Shown piece by piece: positions 31,201 to 32,006 of a stretch of 32,006 nucleotides of DNA. This DNA is from Verrucomicrobiaceae bacterium. Its GTDB lineage: Bacteria; Verrucomicrobiota; Verrucomicrobiia; Verrucomicrobiales; Akkermansiaceae. The position numbers were made by a program, and so were the translations under genes. The stretch is taken from the NCBI GenBank assembly GCA_027487435.1, contig JAIYDP010000389.1:1-32006 (forward strand), read 5' to 3'. Under the pieces are notes generated by a model. It searched no databases. It saw only the letters and a program-made list of their open reading frames with translations, and was not told where the DNA came from. Position 1 is the stretch's first letter. Each line of letters opens with the position of its first letter.

Positions 31201-31670
31201 GGAGCTGACGCACTGCGAGTTGACCGACGGGTTCCGTACTATGAGGAAGAATTTCGAAGGCAACAGCACCCGACGAGAGACGAAAGGGACGGATGGGGTG
31301 GAAGAGAAGATGAGAGAAGATCAGAGCAATACCAAGGTCGCAGCATTCCTCGTGACATGGCCGGATCTCCTGCTATTCGTCGACGAGAGAGGAGAGGAGA
31401 CTCTGCTGATGGAGTCGTGGAAGAAGTCAGGTACATGACCTGACTTCGAAAAATTGATTCTTATCGCACAGGTCCCCAGATTTTCGAAGACACGGCTCCC
31501 GGTCGGTTCAAGCAAGCAGCATGCCGGACTCGCCGCTTCGGCATTCTGCTGAAGATGACGCCCTCACGACGTTCCTCTCCAACAACACCAGCAAAAAGTT
31601 GTCTCGACATGGCGAGTTTGAGGCTTGCAAATCTGATCGTCGCAGGAAGCGAGCGCCACCATGGGGATGA
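28204..31670 (+). CDS. Kinesin motor protein with coiled coil and long RG/D/Y-rich disordered tail (13 exons)
   Basis: Thirteen exons from 28204-28380 to 31472-31670, with introns of 34-41 nt, keep one frame and give about 1012 aa. The motor (about 22-385) begins IRVVCRVRPQS and has the P-loop AYGQTGSGKT (114-121), switch I NTRSNRSH, switch II DLAGSE, and HVPYRDSKLTELL. The neck is coiled coil (LKLEIRRLRAQNKKLQQAL). A helical region (ELKTLVAEYSDFKHSNSQKYE) and then about 300 residues rich in Arg, Gly, Asp, Ser and Tyr follow (RDRGYGGRQDF type), ending RRRKRAPPWG. The motor is loosely KIF12-like; subfamily is not certain. The intron at 28977-29010 starts with GC. Exon choice between 30064 and 30207 has a competing frame. 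Confidence 0.85.
28977..29010 (+). other. GC-AG intron in the kinesin gene
   Basis: This 34-nt intron begins GCAATGGCG and ends TTCATGCAG. Its removal joins IFSK and GYNRTRIGQHDMN in phase, restoring the loop before switch I. It is the only GC donor among about 105 introns placed in the window. Confidence 0.75.
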
Positions 31671-31878
31671 TCGTCACGTTGGAGACAAAAGGACTGACAC
31701 CGTCAGGTACCTGAATTTGATACACTTCATCACATGACACAGCGCAGGTCTCACCTACAGGATATCTTGATGTGGAATGGCTCTTAGCGCGTGTTGTATG
31801 TGCGATGCAGGAAGCGTCAACGTAATGTAAATGTACTGTATGTGTATCTCCACTAGAGACTGGAGGTACGGCAACACA
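31671..31878. other. Gene-free stretch downstream of the kinesin gene
   Basis: This stretch follows the kinesin stop codon and likely includes its 3' untranslated region. It has AT-rich, TGTA-containing sequence around 31800-31850. No gene, RNA or mobile element is visible. Confidence 0.35.
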
Positions 31879-31997
<119 letters not shown>

Positions 31998-32006
31998 CGC
32001 GAGAGG

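Noticed and set aside
30890..31438. A 182-residue plus-strand frame inside the kinesin tail
   Set aside because: It is the shifted frame of the low-complexity RG-rich exon and shows no independent similarity.

Overview
This is nuclear DNA from a compact microbial eukaryote. About 18 protein genes are packed head to head and tail to tail on both strands, with most gaps only 30 to 140 bp. Almost every gene is split by very short spliceosomal introns, usually 31 to 38 nt, with GT..AG ends. I resolved about 105 introns by asking that splice sites, reading phase and the conserved protein family all agree. Open reading frames alone therefore give broken or wrong proteins here: many apparent small ORFs are exons of one gene, and several introns are multiples of three without a stop. 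A tubulin tyrosine ligase-like glycylase suggests a lineage with cilia. The species cannot be fixed from the sequence; CCCTAAAC-type motifs at the left edge recall TTTAGGG telomeric repeats.

Layout. 1-408: two direct repeat copies and a gene-free edge. 409-2230 (-): LRR plus coiled-coil protein. 2237-3227 (+): one or two small, poorly resolved genes. 3383-4651 (+): UNC93-like transporter, intronless. 4688-7621 (-): alanyl-tRNA synthetase of alpha-proteobacterial type. 7789-9058 (+): TPR-cyclophilin. 9097-11208 (-): TTLL3-like glycylase, intronless. 11157-12294 (+): purple acid phosphatase. 12376-13074 and 13197-13923 (-): two tandem small proteins ending in an ATG11/FIP200-like claw domain. 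14048-15501 (-): short-chain dehydrogenase with a membrane tail. 15552-16302 (+): COMMD5-like. 16589-17081 (+): histone H2A.Z. 17187-20640 (-): MSH2. 20771-21625 (-): proteasome beta1. 21763-24354 (+): FCP1-type CTD phosphatase that looks internally duplicated. 24388-25503 (-): UBIAD1-like prenyltransferase. 25543-27014 (+): FAD monooxygenase. 27070-27970 (+): DRAM/Frag1-like membrane protein. 28204-31670 (+): kinesin with a long disordered tail. 31671-32006: gene-free, ending in poly-G.

Most genes are housekeeping and unrelated in function. Links worth following are the two claw genes plus the DRAM homologue (autophagy), MSH2 and H2A.Z each preceded by E2F-like motifs (S phase), and the UBIAD1/FAD monooxygenase divergent pair (possible quinone metabolism). 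The most novel items are the double-headed FCP1, the tandem mini-ATG11 claw proteins and the TPR-cyclophilin with reversed domain order.
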